A stretch of 64,000 bases of DNA from Saccharothrix ecbatanensis (GTDB lineage Bacteria; Actinomycetota; Actinomycetes; Mycobacteriales; Pseudonocardiaceae), in NCBI RefSeq assembly GCF_014205015.1, contig NZ_JACHMO010000001.1:3410001-3474000 (forward strand). The letters are read 5' to 3'. The notes beneath the pieces are model-generated. The model was not told the origin of the DNA and ran no database searches. It worked only from the letters and a program-made list of their open reading frames with translations. Shown one piece after another: positions 24,420-36,700 of the stretch; the first letter of the stretch is position 1, and every line of letters starts with the position of its first letter. The translations under genes and the position numbers were made by a program.

Positions 24420-26993
24420 TTGACCAGGGACGCTGATACTCCGGGCACGGACACGCCGGATGCCGTGCGGGCGCCAAGCGACGGATGGCGGCTCAGCCGC
24501 CGCGACCTGTTCAAGATCGGCGCTTTGGCCGCGGCGGCGGTCGGGGGCGTCGGCGCGATCGAGATCACCACCCGGTTGGCGGCCGACGCCGGCACCGCCG
24601 AGGGCCTACCCCGGGCCACCTCCGCGATCCCGTCGCTGTGCCAGATGTGCACGACGGCGTGCGGGATCATCGGCCACATCGCCGACGGCCGGCTGCTGAA
24701 GATCACCGGCAATCCCGTGGACCCGAACAGCCAGGGCGCGGTGTGCGCGAAGGGTGTGGCGGGCCCATCCGTGCTCTACGACCCGTTCCGGATGCTCTAC
24801 CCGCTCAAACGGGTCGGCGAACGCGGTTCCGGTCGCTGGAGGCGCATCACGTGGGACGAAGCGTACGACGAGATGGCGACGAAGCTCCGAGAGATCCGTG
24901 AACGGGGCAAGCCCGAGGAGTTCGCGTTCCAGCAGGGCCGGAACCGCTCGTCCGACATCGTCGCCCGGTTCCTCAACGCGTACGGCACGCCCTCGCACTT
25001 CAACCACCGCGCACTGTGCTCGGCCAACCGGCGGGCCGCGATCGCGACCACGATCGGCGAGTCCGACTGGGACCTGGGCGACTACGAGAACTCCGCGTAC
25101 GTCCTCAACTTCGGGTGCAACTGGGCGGAGGCGCACCAGGGCCACATCCCGGTGGCCATCCGGATGATGCGGGCACGTGAGAAGGGCGCGAAGCTCGTCA
25201 CGTTCGAAACCCGGATGTCGAACACCGCCGCGCTGTCCGACGAGTGGTTCTGCGTCAAACCCGGCACCGACGGCCTGATCGCCCTGGCCATGGCGAACGT
25301 CATCTGCCGCGAGGGCCTGTGGGACCGGGAGTGGCTGGAGAGCTGGTCCAACTACGCGCCCGACAAGATCGCCGAACACGTCGCGCAGTACACCCCCGCC
25401 CGTGCGGAACAGGAGAGCGGGGTGCCGGCGGCCACCATCGAGCGCATCGCCCGCGAGTTCGCCGCAGCGGCGCCGCGGGCCACGACGATCTGCAACCGCG
25501 GCTCGCAGGGGCACCGCAACGGTTACTACAACGACCGCGCCATCACGATGCTCAACGCGCTCGTGGGCAGCATGGGCAAGCCCGGCGGCTGGTGCTGGCA
25601 CCCACTGTCCGCCTGGGACAAGAAGGCCATCCCCGAGCCCAAGCCGGTGCCGGCCGGTCCGACCGCCCGCAGCGTCATCGCCGAGGCCAAGGACTGGCCG
25701 CTGGCAAACGCCTTCGCGGGGAAGATGAAGGTCGCGGAGATCGTCTACCTGTGGATCAAGGAGGGGCGTCAGAAAATCTCCGCGCTGATGACCTACAACG
25801 CCGACACGGCCTGGTCCTGGCCGGAGGCGCAACTGGTGCGGGGCGTGCTGCGGGACGAGAAGCTCATCCCGTTCCACGTCTGCATCGACGTCATGTACTC
25901 GGAGACCGCACACCTGGCAGACATGATCCTGCCCTGGGCGACATACCTCGAACGCTGGGACATCGACTCCCGACCGGCCCAAGGCCTGGTCGACTACGTC
26001 GGTCTCCGCCAGCCGGTCGTCCCACCCCGGGGAGAGTCCAAGGACATCCGGGAGATCTTCCCCGAGATCGCCCGCCGGGTGGGCGGCGGAATGGCGGAGT
26101 ACTTCCCCTGGAAGACGACCGAGGAGTACTTGGAGGAGTACTTCCGGCCGGTCCCCGGTGGCTTCGCCCACATGAAGGCCAACGGGATCTGGATGGATCA
26201 GACCAAGAAGCCGCACTACGAGCCGTACAACAAGCCGCTCACCGCGGAGGACCTCGACGGCTCGACGGAGGACGCCGCGACCGGGATCATCCACAAGGGC
26301 GTCGACAGCAAGACCGGGGCGCCCACGGCGATCGGCATCCGCATCGACGGCGTCGCCCTGCGAGGCTTCCTGACACCGTCGCGCAAGGTCGAGATCTACA
26401 GCGACTTCGTCGTGCAGAAGGGCAAGGCGGTCGACCGGGAAGTCCACCCGCTGCCGGTGTACGAACCGATCCCGAGCCACCAGCGCGAGTTCCCCGATGA
26501 TCACCTGATCATGACCAGCTACAAGATCAACGTCCACAACGCGCACCGCACCATGCAGTCCAAGTGGCTGCAGGAGATCTCCCACACCAACCCGGCCTTG
26601 CTCAACCGCGCGACCGCGGTCAAGCTCGGCATCCACGATGGCGATTGGATCGAGGTGACCAGCTTCCGACCGCTGGACGCGGCGGTCCCGATGGGTGACG
26701 GATCCAAGATGGGCACTCTGCGCACCCGCGTACGGCTCACCGAAGGCGTGCACCCCATGGTCATCGCCATAGCTCACAACGCCGGACGCAGTGTCGGAGG
26801 CGCGTACGCGACCAACGGCACGGACACCTCGGACAATCCCGGTTACGGAGCGATCAGCGACCCCGACCTCGATCGCCTGTGGTGGCGCGGAGCCATCAGC
26901 GTCCCGCAGAACGACATCCTGCCGATCTACCCGGACCCGGTGACTGGCGGCCAGTCGTACCACGACACCGTCGTGCAGATCCGGAAGGTGTGA
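24420..26993 (+). CDS. Tat-exported molybdopterin oxidoreductase, Psr/Phs/Ttr/Arr group
   Basis: Catalytic subunit of 857 residues. TTG 24420 has AGGAG nine bases ahead. The signal SRRDLFKIG (about residues 26-34) is of the twin-arginine type, so the enzyme works outside the membrane. [4Fe-4S] motif CQMCTTACG with a fourth Cys 26 residues on (AVCAKG). The likely Mo ligand is the Cys in RALCSANRR. Domain order is that of the DMSO-reductase family with a C-terminal molydopterin dinucleotide-binding part (NPALLNRATAVKLGIHDGDW). Relatives act on polysulfide, thiosulfate, tetrathionate, sulfite or arsenate; neighbours favour a sulfur compound. The actual substrate and direction are unknown. Confidence 0.9.
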   Translation: MTRDADTPGTDTPDAVRAPSDGWRLSRRDLFKIGALAAAAVGGVGAIEITTRLAADAGTAEGLPRATSAIPSLCQMCTTACGIIGHIADGRLLKITGNPVDPNSQGAVCAKGVAGPSVLYDPFRMLYPLKRVGERGSGRWRRITWDEAYDEMATKLREIRERGKPEEFAFQQGRNRSSDIVARFLNAYGTPSHFNHRALCSANRRAAIATTIGESDWDLGDYENSAYVLNFGCNWAEAHQGHIPVAIRMMRAREKGAKLVTFETRMSNTAALSDEWFCVKPGTDGLIALAMANVICREGLWDREWLESWSNYAPDKIAEHVAQYTPARAEQESGVPAATIERIAREFAAAAPRATTICNRGSQGHRNGYYNDRAITMLNALVGSMGKPGGWCWHPLSAWDKKAIPEPKPVPAGPTARSVIAEAKDWPLANAFAGKMKVAEIVYLWIKEGRQKISALMTYNADTAWSWPEAQLVRGVLRDEKLIPFHVCIDVMYSETAHLADMILPWATYLERWDIDSRPAQGLVDYVGLRQPVVPPRGESKDIREIFPEIARRVGGGMAEYFPWKTTEEYLEEYFRPVPGGFAHMKANGIWMDQTKKPHYEPYNKPLTAEDLDGSTEDAATGIIHKGVDSKTGAPTAIGIRIDGVALRGFLTPSRKVEIYSDFVVQKGKAVDREVHPLPVYEPIPSHQREFPDDHLIMTSYKINVHNAHRTMQSKWLQEISHTNPALLNRATAVKLGIHDGDWIEVTSFRPLDAAVPMGDGSKMGTLRTRVRLTEGVHPMVIAIAHNAGRSVGGAYATNGTDTSDNPGYGAISDPDLDRLWWRGAISVPQNDILPIYPDPVTGGQSYHDTVVQIRKV

Positions 26994-27655
26994 TGAGGGT
27001 GCACGCCAAGCCGGAAGCGATTGATCAACTCACTGCGACCGTGGGCGTGCTGCGGTTGGGGGCCCGCCTGTTCGCCCACGAAGTCGACGCCCACCTGTAC
27101 CGGCAACTGCTCGGGGCCGACAAGACGACGGAGGGCGGCCACTCGTTCTTCGAAGCGGGTGCCGCCGACCAGAGTGAGGCGGAAGCGCTGGAGGACCTGG
27201 CGGTGGAGTTCTGTCGCCTGTTCATCGGACCTCAGCCCGAGTGCCCACCATATGCGTCGGCGCACCAGGGAGAAGTCAAGCTCGGCGGCCGCACCGCACC
27301 CGCCGTCGACGACTTCATGGCCCGGCACGGCGTGCGACCGGTCATCGGCGAACACGACGCGGTCCTCGAACATGACCACCTGTCCGTGGAACTCGCCCTG
27401 CTCGCCCACTTCTACCAGGCTGCGTTCGAAGATGGCCCGGAAGGGCGAGAAGAAGCCTGGGCCGCAGCACAGGAACTGCTCCACCACCACATCTGGCCCT
27501 GGGCCGACAGCTACCTCAAGCACGTCTCCGATGCGGCGCGATCGGGCCCCTACAGCGCTATCTCGAGCCTGCTCTGGGATGTCCTCGACAACTCCCGGAC
27601 CTGGCCCGAACACCTCGACGAGGAACACACCGTCGACCTCGACGCTGGGCGCTGA
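26993..27655 (+). CDS. TorD-family chaperone for the molybdopterin subunit
   Basis: A 220-residue cytoplasmic all-helical protein of the TorD/DmsD family, which binds the Tat signal of its partner and aids cofactor loading. ATG 26993 overlaps the upstream TGA (TGATG). Family hallmarks: LAVEFCRLFIGPQPECPPYAS (split at FIG), and later ELALLAHFYQAAF followed by LLHHHIWPWADSYLKHV. It ends the operon, 61 bases before the convergent end of the PKS gene. Confidence 0.9.
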   Translation: MRVHAKPEAIDQLTATVGVLRLGARLFAHEVDAHLYRQLLGADKTTEGGHSFFEAGAADQSEAEALEDLAVEFCRLFIGPQPECPPYASAHQGEVKLGGRTAPAVDDFMARHGVRPVIGEHDAVLEHDHLSVELALLAHFYQAAFEDGPEGREEAWAAAQELLHHHIWPWADSYLKHVSDAARSGPYSAISSLLWDVLDNSRTWPEHLDEEHTVDLDAGR

Positions 27656-27716
27656 TCAGCCATCCGGGGCTCCAGCCTTGGGCTGTCGGAGCAGGCGCGC
27701 GGGGTGGCGGAACCGC

Positions 27717-30700
27717 TCATCGCTCGTCTCCACTGAACTCGGCGTCGATGAAATCGAGGACCTGGCTCAACGACGCTTCAGACAGGTCGAGCCCGGAGCG
27801 TTCCGCCTCGCCCGGTGCGCCCTTGGCAGTCCACAGCTTGAGGAGCGTGCCGAGGCGATCCCCGACCTCGGCGTTGTCGTCGGGGTCGGCGGTGGCGAGG
27901 GCGGCCTCCAGTTCGTCCAGAGCCTCCGTCAGCGGCGATCGCGGAGCGAGGAGTTCGGCCAGGTGGGCAGCGAGACCGCGGGGTGTCGGGTGGTCGAAGA
28001 CGACGGTCGCCGGCAACGCGAGGCCGGTGTCACGGTCGAGGCGGTTGCGCAGCTCCACGGCGGTCAGCGAGTCGAGACCGAGGTCCAGCAACCCGCGGTC
28101 GGGGTCCACGGCCGAAGGGTCGGTGTAACCGAGAACGGCAGCGGTGTGGAACCGCACCAAGTCCTCGGGTGACGACGGCTTGGCCTGCGTCCCGGTCTTC
28201 CGGGTGCGTCCGACGAGATCGCGCAGGAGGAAGGGGACGGTCCCGGAGGCGCGCAAGCCCGCGATGTCCAGGCGTGCCGGCACGTACGCCTCAGCACCGC
28301 CCGCGGCGCGGTCGAACAACGCGAGGCCGTCGGCGGCGTCGAGGGGCAGCATCCCGGCGGTCGCCATGCGCGCCAGGTCGGCCTCGGAGAGCCTGCCGCC
28401 GAGTCCCTCCGGCTCCGACCACAGGCCCCATGCGAGGGACACGGCGTGCCCGCCCTCGCGGCGGACTCGGTGGGCGAGCGCGTCGAGGTAGGCGTTCGCC
28501 GCGGCGTAGTTGCCTTGACCCGGACCGCCCAGGACGCCGGAGGCGGAGGAGAACAGCACGAGGGTGCGCAGGTCCGGCAGCTCGGCGAGGTGGCGAGCGG
28601 CGTCGGCCTTCACCCGCAGCACGGGGTCCACTCTTCCGCGGTCGAGGGACAGCACCGCAGCGTCGTCGGTGATGCCCGCGGCGTGCACGACCGCCGTCAC
28701 CGGAACGTCGACGGCGTGCTGGAGCGCGGTGACGGCCGCGGGGTCGCCGACGTCACAGGCGCGGACCTCCACCTGTGCGCCGAGCGCGGTCAGCTCGTCG
28801 CGCAGCCGCCGCGCGCCGGGAGCATCCGGACCGCGCCTGCTCACCAACAGCAGTCGACGGGCTCCGAGTTCGGCCACGAGGTGGCGGGCCAGCAGTGCGC
28901 CCAGGCCGCCGGTGCCGCCGGTGACGAGGACGGTGCCGTGGTCGGCGAAGTCGGGAGCGGGGGCTGCGTCGGCTCTGACGAGCCGGGGCGCGAACAGGTC
29001 GGCGCCACGCAGGGCGAGCTGGGACGCTCCGGTCGCGGCGGCGCGGGCCACCATGACGTCGTCGTGCGTCCCGTCGGTGTCGATCAGGACGAGTCGGCCG
29101 GGGTGTTCGGACTGGGCGGAGCGCACCAGACCCCACAGGGCGGCCTGGTCGGGGTCGATCGCGTCCTGCGGGTGAACGGTGGTGGCGTCACGGGTGAGCA
29201 GAACCAGCCGCGCGTCCGGAGTGCCTGCGGTGAGCCAGTCCCGGAGGAGTTCCAGCGTATCGGCCACGGCATCGGAAACCACACCGGTGGGCGCGATACG
29301 CACCACGACGTCGGACGCCGGCGTGGGGGCCGGGATGATCGGGGCCCAGTCCAGGCGGAACAGCGCGTCACGGGCGATGTCGTAGTCGGTGGAGAGCAGC
29401 TCGCGGGTCACGGGGCCGAACTCGATCTCCCCTATTGACGCGACCGGGGTGCCGTCGGCGTCGGCGGCGACGAGCGACAAGCGGTCGTCGGTGCGGGTCA
29501 TCCTGATCCACGACGCTCGTCCGCCGTGGACGGACAGCTCCCGGAAGCGGGTGACCAGCGGACCGGGGAGGCCGGGGACGGTGTGCCAGGCGGCGTCCCA
29601 GCGGGCGGGTTCGACGGAGTCCAGTTCGACGATGTGCTCCCCGTTCCGCTGCCAGGCGCCGAGCACGGCGTAGGACTCGCCCAGGCGCAGGGACTCGTGC
29701 GGTCGCGGGATGACCGCTTCGGCACCGGCGGGGCGGCGGACGGGCCGTGAGGGCGTGACGGGATCAGCGCCGAGCACGCCTGTGGCGAAGCGGGTCCAGC
29801 CGTCGGCGGCGCGGCGGTGGAAGGTGAACCCGGCGGAGGTCGGGTCGACGCGGACCTGGATGTCGACCGGCTCGGACTCCGGCAGCACGAGCGGGGTTTC
29901 GACGCGCAGTTCCGCCACGGTGGGGTACCCCATGACGGCCGCCACGTGGACGGCCAGGTCGGCCAGCACGCCGCCACCGACGACGACCGCGCCGAGCACG
30001 ACGTGGTCGACGAGCGAGGGCAGGACCGCGGTGGACAAGCTTCCGCTCAGCACGATCTCGCCGGACCCGGCCAGGTCGACCACCGAGGTCAGGACCGGGT
30101 GGCCGGTGGTGGCCGGGCGGGGCGCGGCCTCGGTGAGCCAGAAGTGCCGGTGTTGGAACGGGTATGTCGGCAGGTCCACCGGGTCGGCCGGCGGGACCGC
30201 CGCGCTCCAGTCCACCTCCACCGGCAACGAGGCCAGCGCGGTGAGGAACGTCGCGTCCTCGGGTCGGTCCGCGCGCAACGCCGGGACGCCGAGGCCCTCG
30301 GTGACCAGCGGGGTCACGGCGCTGCTCGGCCCGACTTCCAGGTAGGTGCGAGTGCCGAGGGTGGCCAGGGCGGCGCCGAAGCGCACGGGTTCGCGGGCTT
30401 GGCGCAGCCAGTAGTCGACGCCGAAGTCCGCCTCCGCGCGGCCGGTGAGCGAAGAGATGACCGGGATGCGCGGCGACGCGAACTCGATACCGCGCAGGAC
30501 GTCGGCGAATTCCGGGAGGATCGCGTCGACGTGCCCGGAGTGGAAGGCGCGGTCCACGGCGAGCCGCCGGGTGCGAACGCCCCGTGCCGCCAACTCCTCC
30601 GCCACGGCGAGGACGGCGGGTTCGTCACCTGACACCACCACGGAGTCGGGGCCGTTGATCCCGGCGATCCACGTTCCGGGCCGCAGGAGTGGCAGGACAT

Positions 30701-33700
30701 CGGCCTCTGCCGCGCGCACGGACACCATCGCGCCGTGCGGCATCGTCTGCATCAGGCGTCCGCGCGCGGTGACCAAGGTCAGCGCGTCCTCCTGGGACAG
30801 CACGCCCGCGAGGTGGACGGCGGCGATCTCGCCGACGGAGTGGCCAGCGACCACCTCCGGCCGCACGCCCAGCGACTCCAGGAGCCTGGACAACGCCACT
30901 TCCACGGCGAACAACGCGGGCTGCGCGTGCTCGGTGCGGTGGACGTCGTCGCTCCAAACGTGCTCGACGCCGATCTCGTGCAGCGCCTCGCGGAACACCG
31001 GGAACGCCTCGGCCAGTTCACGGCCCATGCCCACTCGCTGGGAGCCCTGGCCGGAGAACAGGAACGCCAGCCCGCTCGGCCCCACCGGGGTCCCGTCGAA
31101 CGCGAGCAGGCCGCGGCGCATCTCCTCGATCGACCGCGCGACGACCACGCCCCGGTGCGGATGGGTGGCGCGGGTGGTGAGCAGGGAGTGGGCGACGGCG
31201 CCCAGCGTCCCGGGACCGTCCGGTGTGTCGGCGAGCCGGCGGGCCAGGTCGCCCAGTGCTTCCCCTGTGCGGGCGGAGAACACCCAGGGCACCGCACGTC
31301 CGGGGTCGGCGCCGGGATCCGGCTCCGGCTCGGGCACCTGTTCGAGGATCACGTGGGCGTTGGTGCCGCTGATCCCGAACGACGACACCCCGGCCCGACG
31401 CGGACGGTCCACCGACGGCCATGGCCGCGCCTCGGTCACCAGCTCCACCGCACCCGACGACCAGTCGACGTGCGGGCTCGGCTCGGCGGCGTTCAGGGTG
31501 GCGGGCACGACGCCCTGTCGCAGCGCCATCACCGCCTTGATCACGCCCGCCACCCCGGCAGCGGCTTGGGTGTGACCGATGTTGGACTTCACCGAACCCA
31601 GCAACAGCGGGGTGGCGCGGTCGCGGCCATAGGCCGCCAGCAGTGCCTCGGCCTCGATCGGGTCGCCCAGGCGGGTGCCGGTGCCGTGGGCCTCCACGAC
31701 GTCGACCTCCGCCGGTGTCAGGCTCGCGTCGGCGAGCGCCGCGCGGATCACCCGCTGCTGGGCCGACCCGTTGGGCGCGGTGAGGCCGTTGGACGCGCCG
31801 TCCTGGTTGACCGCGCTCCCCCGCATCACCGCGAGCACCCGGTGGCCGTGGCGGCGGGCGTCGGACAGGCGTTCCACCAGGAGCACGCCGACGCCTTCGC
31901 TCCAAGCGGTGCCGTCGGCGCCCGCGCCGAAGGACTTGCAGCGGCCGTCCGGCGCGAGACCGCGCTGCCTGCTGAAGTCCACGAACGGTTCCGGTGTGGC
32001 CATGATGCTCACGCCGCCCACAAGTGCGAGTGAGCACTCGTCGCGCCGCAGTGACCGCGCGGCGAGGTCGAGCGCCACCAGCGACGACGAGCAGGCTGTG
32101 TCGACGGTCAGCGCTGGGCCTTCCAGTCCGAACGCGTAGGACACGCGGCCGGACACGACGCTGCCTGAGTTGCCGGTGCCGAGGTAGCCCTCGACGTCCT
32201 CGGGGACGCTGTGCAAGCGGGACGCGTAATGGCCGCCGTTGGTGCCCGCGAACACTCCGGTGCGGGAACCGCGCAGCGACGCGGGGTCGATCCCGGCGCG
32301 TTCGAACACCTCCCAGGCGGTCTCCAGCAGCAGGCGCTGCTGCGGATCCATCGCCAGCGCCTCGCGGGGCGAGATTCCGAAGAAGTCCGCATCGAACCCG
32401 GCGGCGTCGTCCAGGAACCCGCCCACGCGCACGTAGCTGGTGCCGGGGCGCTCGCCGGTCGGGTCGTAGGGCACGTTCCAGCCCCGGTCGGCGGGGAACG
32501 GGACGGCACCGTCCCGTTCGGCCAGCACCAGGTCCCACAAGCCCTCGGGGGACGTGACGCCGCCCGGCAGGCGGCAGGCCATGCCGATGACCGCGATCGG
32601 GTCGTCGTCGTGGGCGTCGGTCCGATCGTCCACTTCGGATCGACGCGGGGCGAGGCGGTCGGTGATCATCCGCGTGAGCGCGTCCGCGGTCGGATGGTCG
32701 AACACGATGGTGGTAGGCATCGCGAGACCTGTGGCCGCAGTGAGTCTGTTGCGCAGCTCCACGGAGGTCAGGGAGTCGAACCCGAGTTCCCGCAGTGGCC
32801 GGTGCGGCTCCACCGCCGCAGGGTCGGGCAGCCCGAGGACACGGGCTATCTCGCCGCGCACCAGCTCATCCGGCGGCGGCAGCTCCGTGGTGCGGGGTGC
32901 GATCTCGGCGAGTTCGCTGAACAGCGGCTCCGGTCGGGAGCCGGCGAACACCTGCCAGTCGGCGTCCACCACGACCGTTGCGGCGTGAGGCGCGGCGAGA
33001 CAGCGATCCAGGGCGTCCAGGGCCGCACCGGGGTCGAGCGGGACGATCCCGGTGCGACTCATGCGCGCTGTGATCTCGTCGTCGTCAGCCATCCCGCCGC
33101 CCGACCAGGGGCCCCACGCCACCGCGGTGGCCGGAAGTCCCAAAGCACGGCGATGCTCGGCGAGAGCGTCGAGGTAGGCGTTGGCGGCGGCGTAGTTGGC
33201 CTGGCCCGCGCCGCCAACGGCCCCCGCGAAGGAGGAGAACAGGACGAACGCGGTCAGGTCCAGGTGGCGGGTCGCCTCGTGGAGGTGCCTGGCCGCCGAC
33301 GCTTTCGGGCCGATGACGGCCGCGAACCGCTCGGTGGTGAGGGTGGAAAGCACGCCGTCGTCGAGGACACCCGCCGCGTGCACCACCGCCGTGACCGGGT
33401 AGCGGGCGAGCAGGTCGTCCAACTGCGCGCGGTCGGTGATGTCGCAGGCGACGACGGTCGCGCCGAGTTCCTCGACGAGATCGGCGGCGCCCGGCGCGTC
33501 CGGGCCTCGGCGACTGACCAGCAGCAGGCGGTCGACGCCTCGCTCGGCGAGCCGACGGGCTACGCGGCGGCCCAACGCCCCGGTACCCCCGGTGACGAGG
33601 ACGGTGCCGGTGAACCGCGTGGGAACGTCGACGGGGTCGACGGCATCGGCGGGGACGAGTCTGCGGGCCAGTGCCGCGTCGTCCCGGACGACCACCTGAT

Positions 33701-36700
33701 CCTCATGACCCGCCAAGACGGCGGCGAGAAGGGCGAACGCGCCGTCGTCCGGGTCGGCGGGGAGGTCGACCAGGCCGCCCCAGTTGTCCGGGCGCTCCAG
33801 CGCGGCGACGCGTCCCAGGCCCCACAGCATGGCCTGCACGGGGTTCTCCACAGAATGGACCGCGGAGGACGTCGCGCACCACAGGCGGGTGGCGGTGCCG
33901 GACAGGGCGTCGAGCAGGGCCGTGGTGCCGGTCAGAGCGACGGACACGCCGCCTGTGCCGAGGCCCGTGTCTGCCAGTGCCAGCAAGGACAGGACCCCGC
34001 GCGCCGGGAGCACCGACGGGACGTCCGCGGGATCGGCGACCGTGGTGACGGTCGCGCCGCGGTCGGTGAGGGCGCGGGTGACGCCGTCGTGCTCGCCTTG
34101 CCCGCCTACGACGACCCAGTGGCCGTCGAGCCTGCCGGCGGTCCGCACCGGCCGCCACGCCTCTCGGTACCGGAGGTCGTCGGTGTGCTCCACCGGCCAC
34201 CAGTACCGCTCGGGTTGGAACGGGTAGGTGGGCAGGTCCACCAGGGAAGCGTCGTGCGTGGGGTTCCACCGCACGCCGCGCACGTGCAGCCCGGCGGCGG
34301 CGGTGAGCACGGTCTTCGGCTCCGCGCCCGCGGCGACGGCGTGCCCCTCCACCAGCGGGCTCAGCGTGGCGCTGGGGCCGACCTCCAGGTGGTGGCGGGC
34401 GTCCAGCGCGGCGAGGGCGTCGGCGAAGCGAACGGGTTCACGGGCTTGGCGCAGCCAGTAGGCGGCGTCGAAGCGCTCGTCGAACCGACCGGTCACGGAG
34501 GAGACGACCGGGATGGTCGGCGGTGTGAACACCAGACCGTCGAGGACTTCGGCGAACGCGGGGAGGATCGCGTCCACGTGCCCGGAGTGGAAGGCGCGGG
34601 TGACGCGCAGCCTGCGGGTGCGGACGCCGAGGGACCCGGCGACTCGGAGGGTGGATTCCTCGGCGCCTGCCAGGACCACGGCGCGGGGACCGTTGACCGC
34701 GGCGATCCACACACCCGGCTCCAGGACGACGTCGGCCTCGGCGGCCTCCACGGCGACCATCACGCCGTCGGGCATCTCGGCCATCAGCCGGCCGCGGGCT
34801 ACGACCAGGGCCGCGGCGTCTTCCAGGGACAGGATTCCGGCGGCGTGGGCGGCGGCGACCTCACCGATCGAGTGGCCGGCCAGTCGGTCGGGGACCACCT
34901 CCCAGGACAGCAGGAGGCGGTGCAGGGCGGTCTGGAACGCGAACAGGCCGGGCTGGGTGATGTCGGTGCGGTTCACCAGGTCCGGGTCGTCCAGCGCGTC
35001 GCGGAGCGACCGGCCCAGGTGGTGCTCCACCGCGTCGCACGCCTCGGCGAACGCGTTCCTGAACACCGGGAACTCCTCGGCTAGCGCACGACCCATGCCG
35101 GGTCGCTGCGCGCCTTGACCGGAGAACAGGAATGCGGTGCGACCGGGCGGGGCGACGTCGCCGACGACGAGGTTCGGGGTCGTCGCGCCGGTTTCCAGTG
35201 CCCTCAGGGCGGTGTCGATCTCCTCGCGGGTACGGCCGAAGGCGACCGCGCGACAGGGCATCGGCGACCGCGTGGTGGCCAGCGAGCGGGCGATCGAGGC
35301 GAGTGGTCCGGTGACGGTGGCGAGCTGCGCCGCATGCGCCCGGAGTGCCTGTGGGGAGCGGGCGGACAGCAGCCACGACGTGATCCCGTCGTCACGGTGG
35401 TCGGGCGCGGGGTTGCCGGGCTCCGGCTGGTGGGGTGGCTGTTCCAGGATCAGGTGGGCGTTGGTGCCGCTGATGCCGAACGACGACACACCTGCCCGGC
35501 GGGGGCGTCGTGCACGCGGCCAGGGCCGGGACCGCGTGGTGAGGTTGATGCTGCCCGCGGTCCAGTCGACGTTCGGGGTCGGCTCGTCCACGTGCAGGGT
35601 CGGCGGGAGCGTCTCGTGCTGGAGGGCGAGGACCATCTTGATGACACCCGCGACTCCGGCGGCGGCCTGGGTGTGGCCGATGTTGGACTTCACCGAGCCC
35701 AGTTCGAGCGGGGTGGCGCGGTCGCGTCCGTAGGTCGCCAGCAGCGCCTGGGCCTCGATGGGGTCGCCGAGGCGGGTGCCGGTGCCGTGGGCCTCGACGA
35801 CGTCGACGTCGGCCCCCGTGAGCCCCGCGTTGGCCAAGGCGGTGCGGATGACCCGTTGCTGCGCGGGGCCGTTCGGGGCGGTGAGGCCGTTGGACGCTCC
35901 GTCCTGGTTGATCGCGGAACCCTTGATGACGGCGAGGACGCGGTGGCCGTTGCGCTGCGCGTCGGAGAGCTTCTCCAACAGCAGCACGCCCACGCCCTCG
36001 CCCCAGGCCGTGCCATCGGCCCCGGCGGCGAAGGGCTTGCACCGCGCGTCCGCGGCCAGACCGCCCTGCCTTGCGAACTCCTGGAACGCGCCGGGCGTGG
36101 ACATGACGGTGACGCCGCCCGCGAACGCCAGATCGCATTCACCGCGCCGCAGTGACTCCGCGGCCAGGTGCATCGCGACGAGCGACGACGAGCAGGCCGT
36201 GTCGACCGTCAGCGCCGGGCCCTCCAGTCCGAAGGTGTAGGCGACGCGACCGGACAGGACGCTGCCCGAGCTGCCGGTGATGAGGTAGCCGCTTCCCGCC
36301 TTCTCCCGCTCGCCGGTGAGAGCGACGTAGTCCTGGCCGTTGTTGCCCGCGAACACGCCGGTGGCGGTGCCGCGCAGCGAGTCCGGCGCGATGCGCGCGT
36401 GTTCGGCGGCCTCCCACGCGGCGTGCAGGAACAGCCGCTGCTGCGGGTCCATCGCCAGCGCCTCTCGCGGCGAGATGCCGAAGAACGCGGCGTCGAAGTC
36501 GGCGGCATCCCGCAACATGCCGCCTTCCCGGCGCAGCGCCATTCCCGGCCGGTCGGGATCGGTGAGCGCGCCGAGCCGCCAGCCCCGGTCGGTGGGGAAC
36601 CCGGTCATCGCGTCCTGCCCGGAGGCCAGCAGCGACCAGAACGCCTCCGGCGAGTCGGCTCCGCCGGGGAACCGGCACGCCATGCCGATCACCGCGACGG

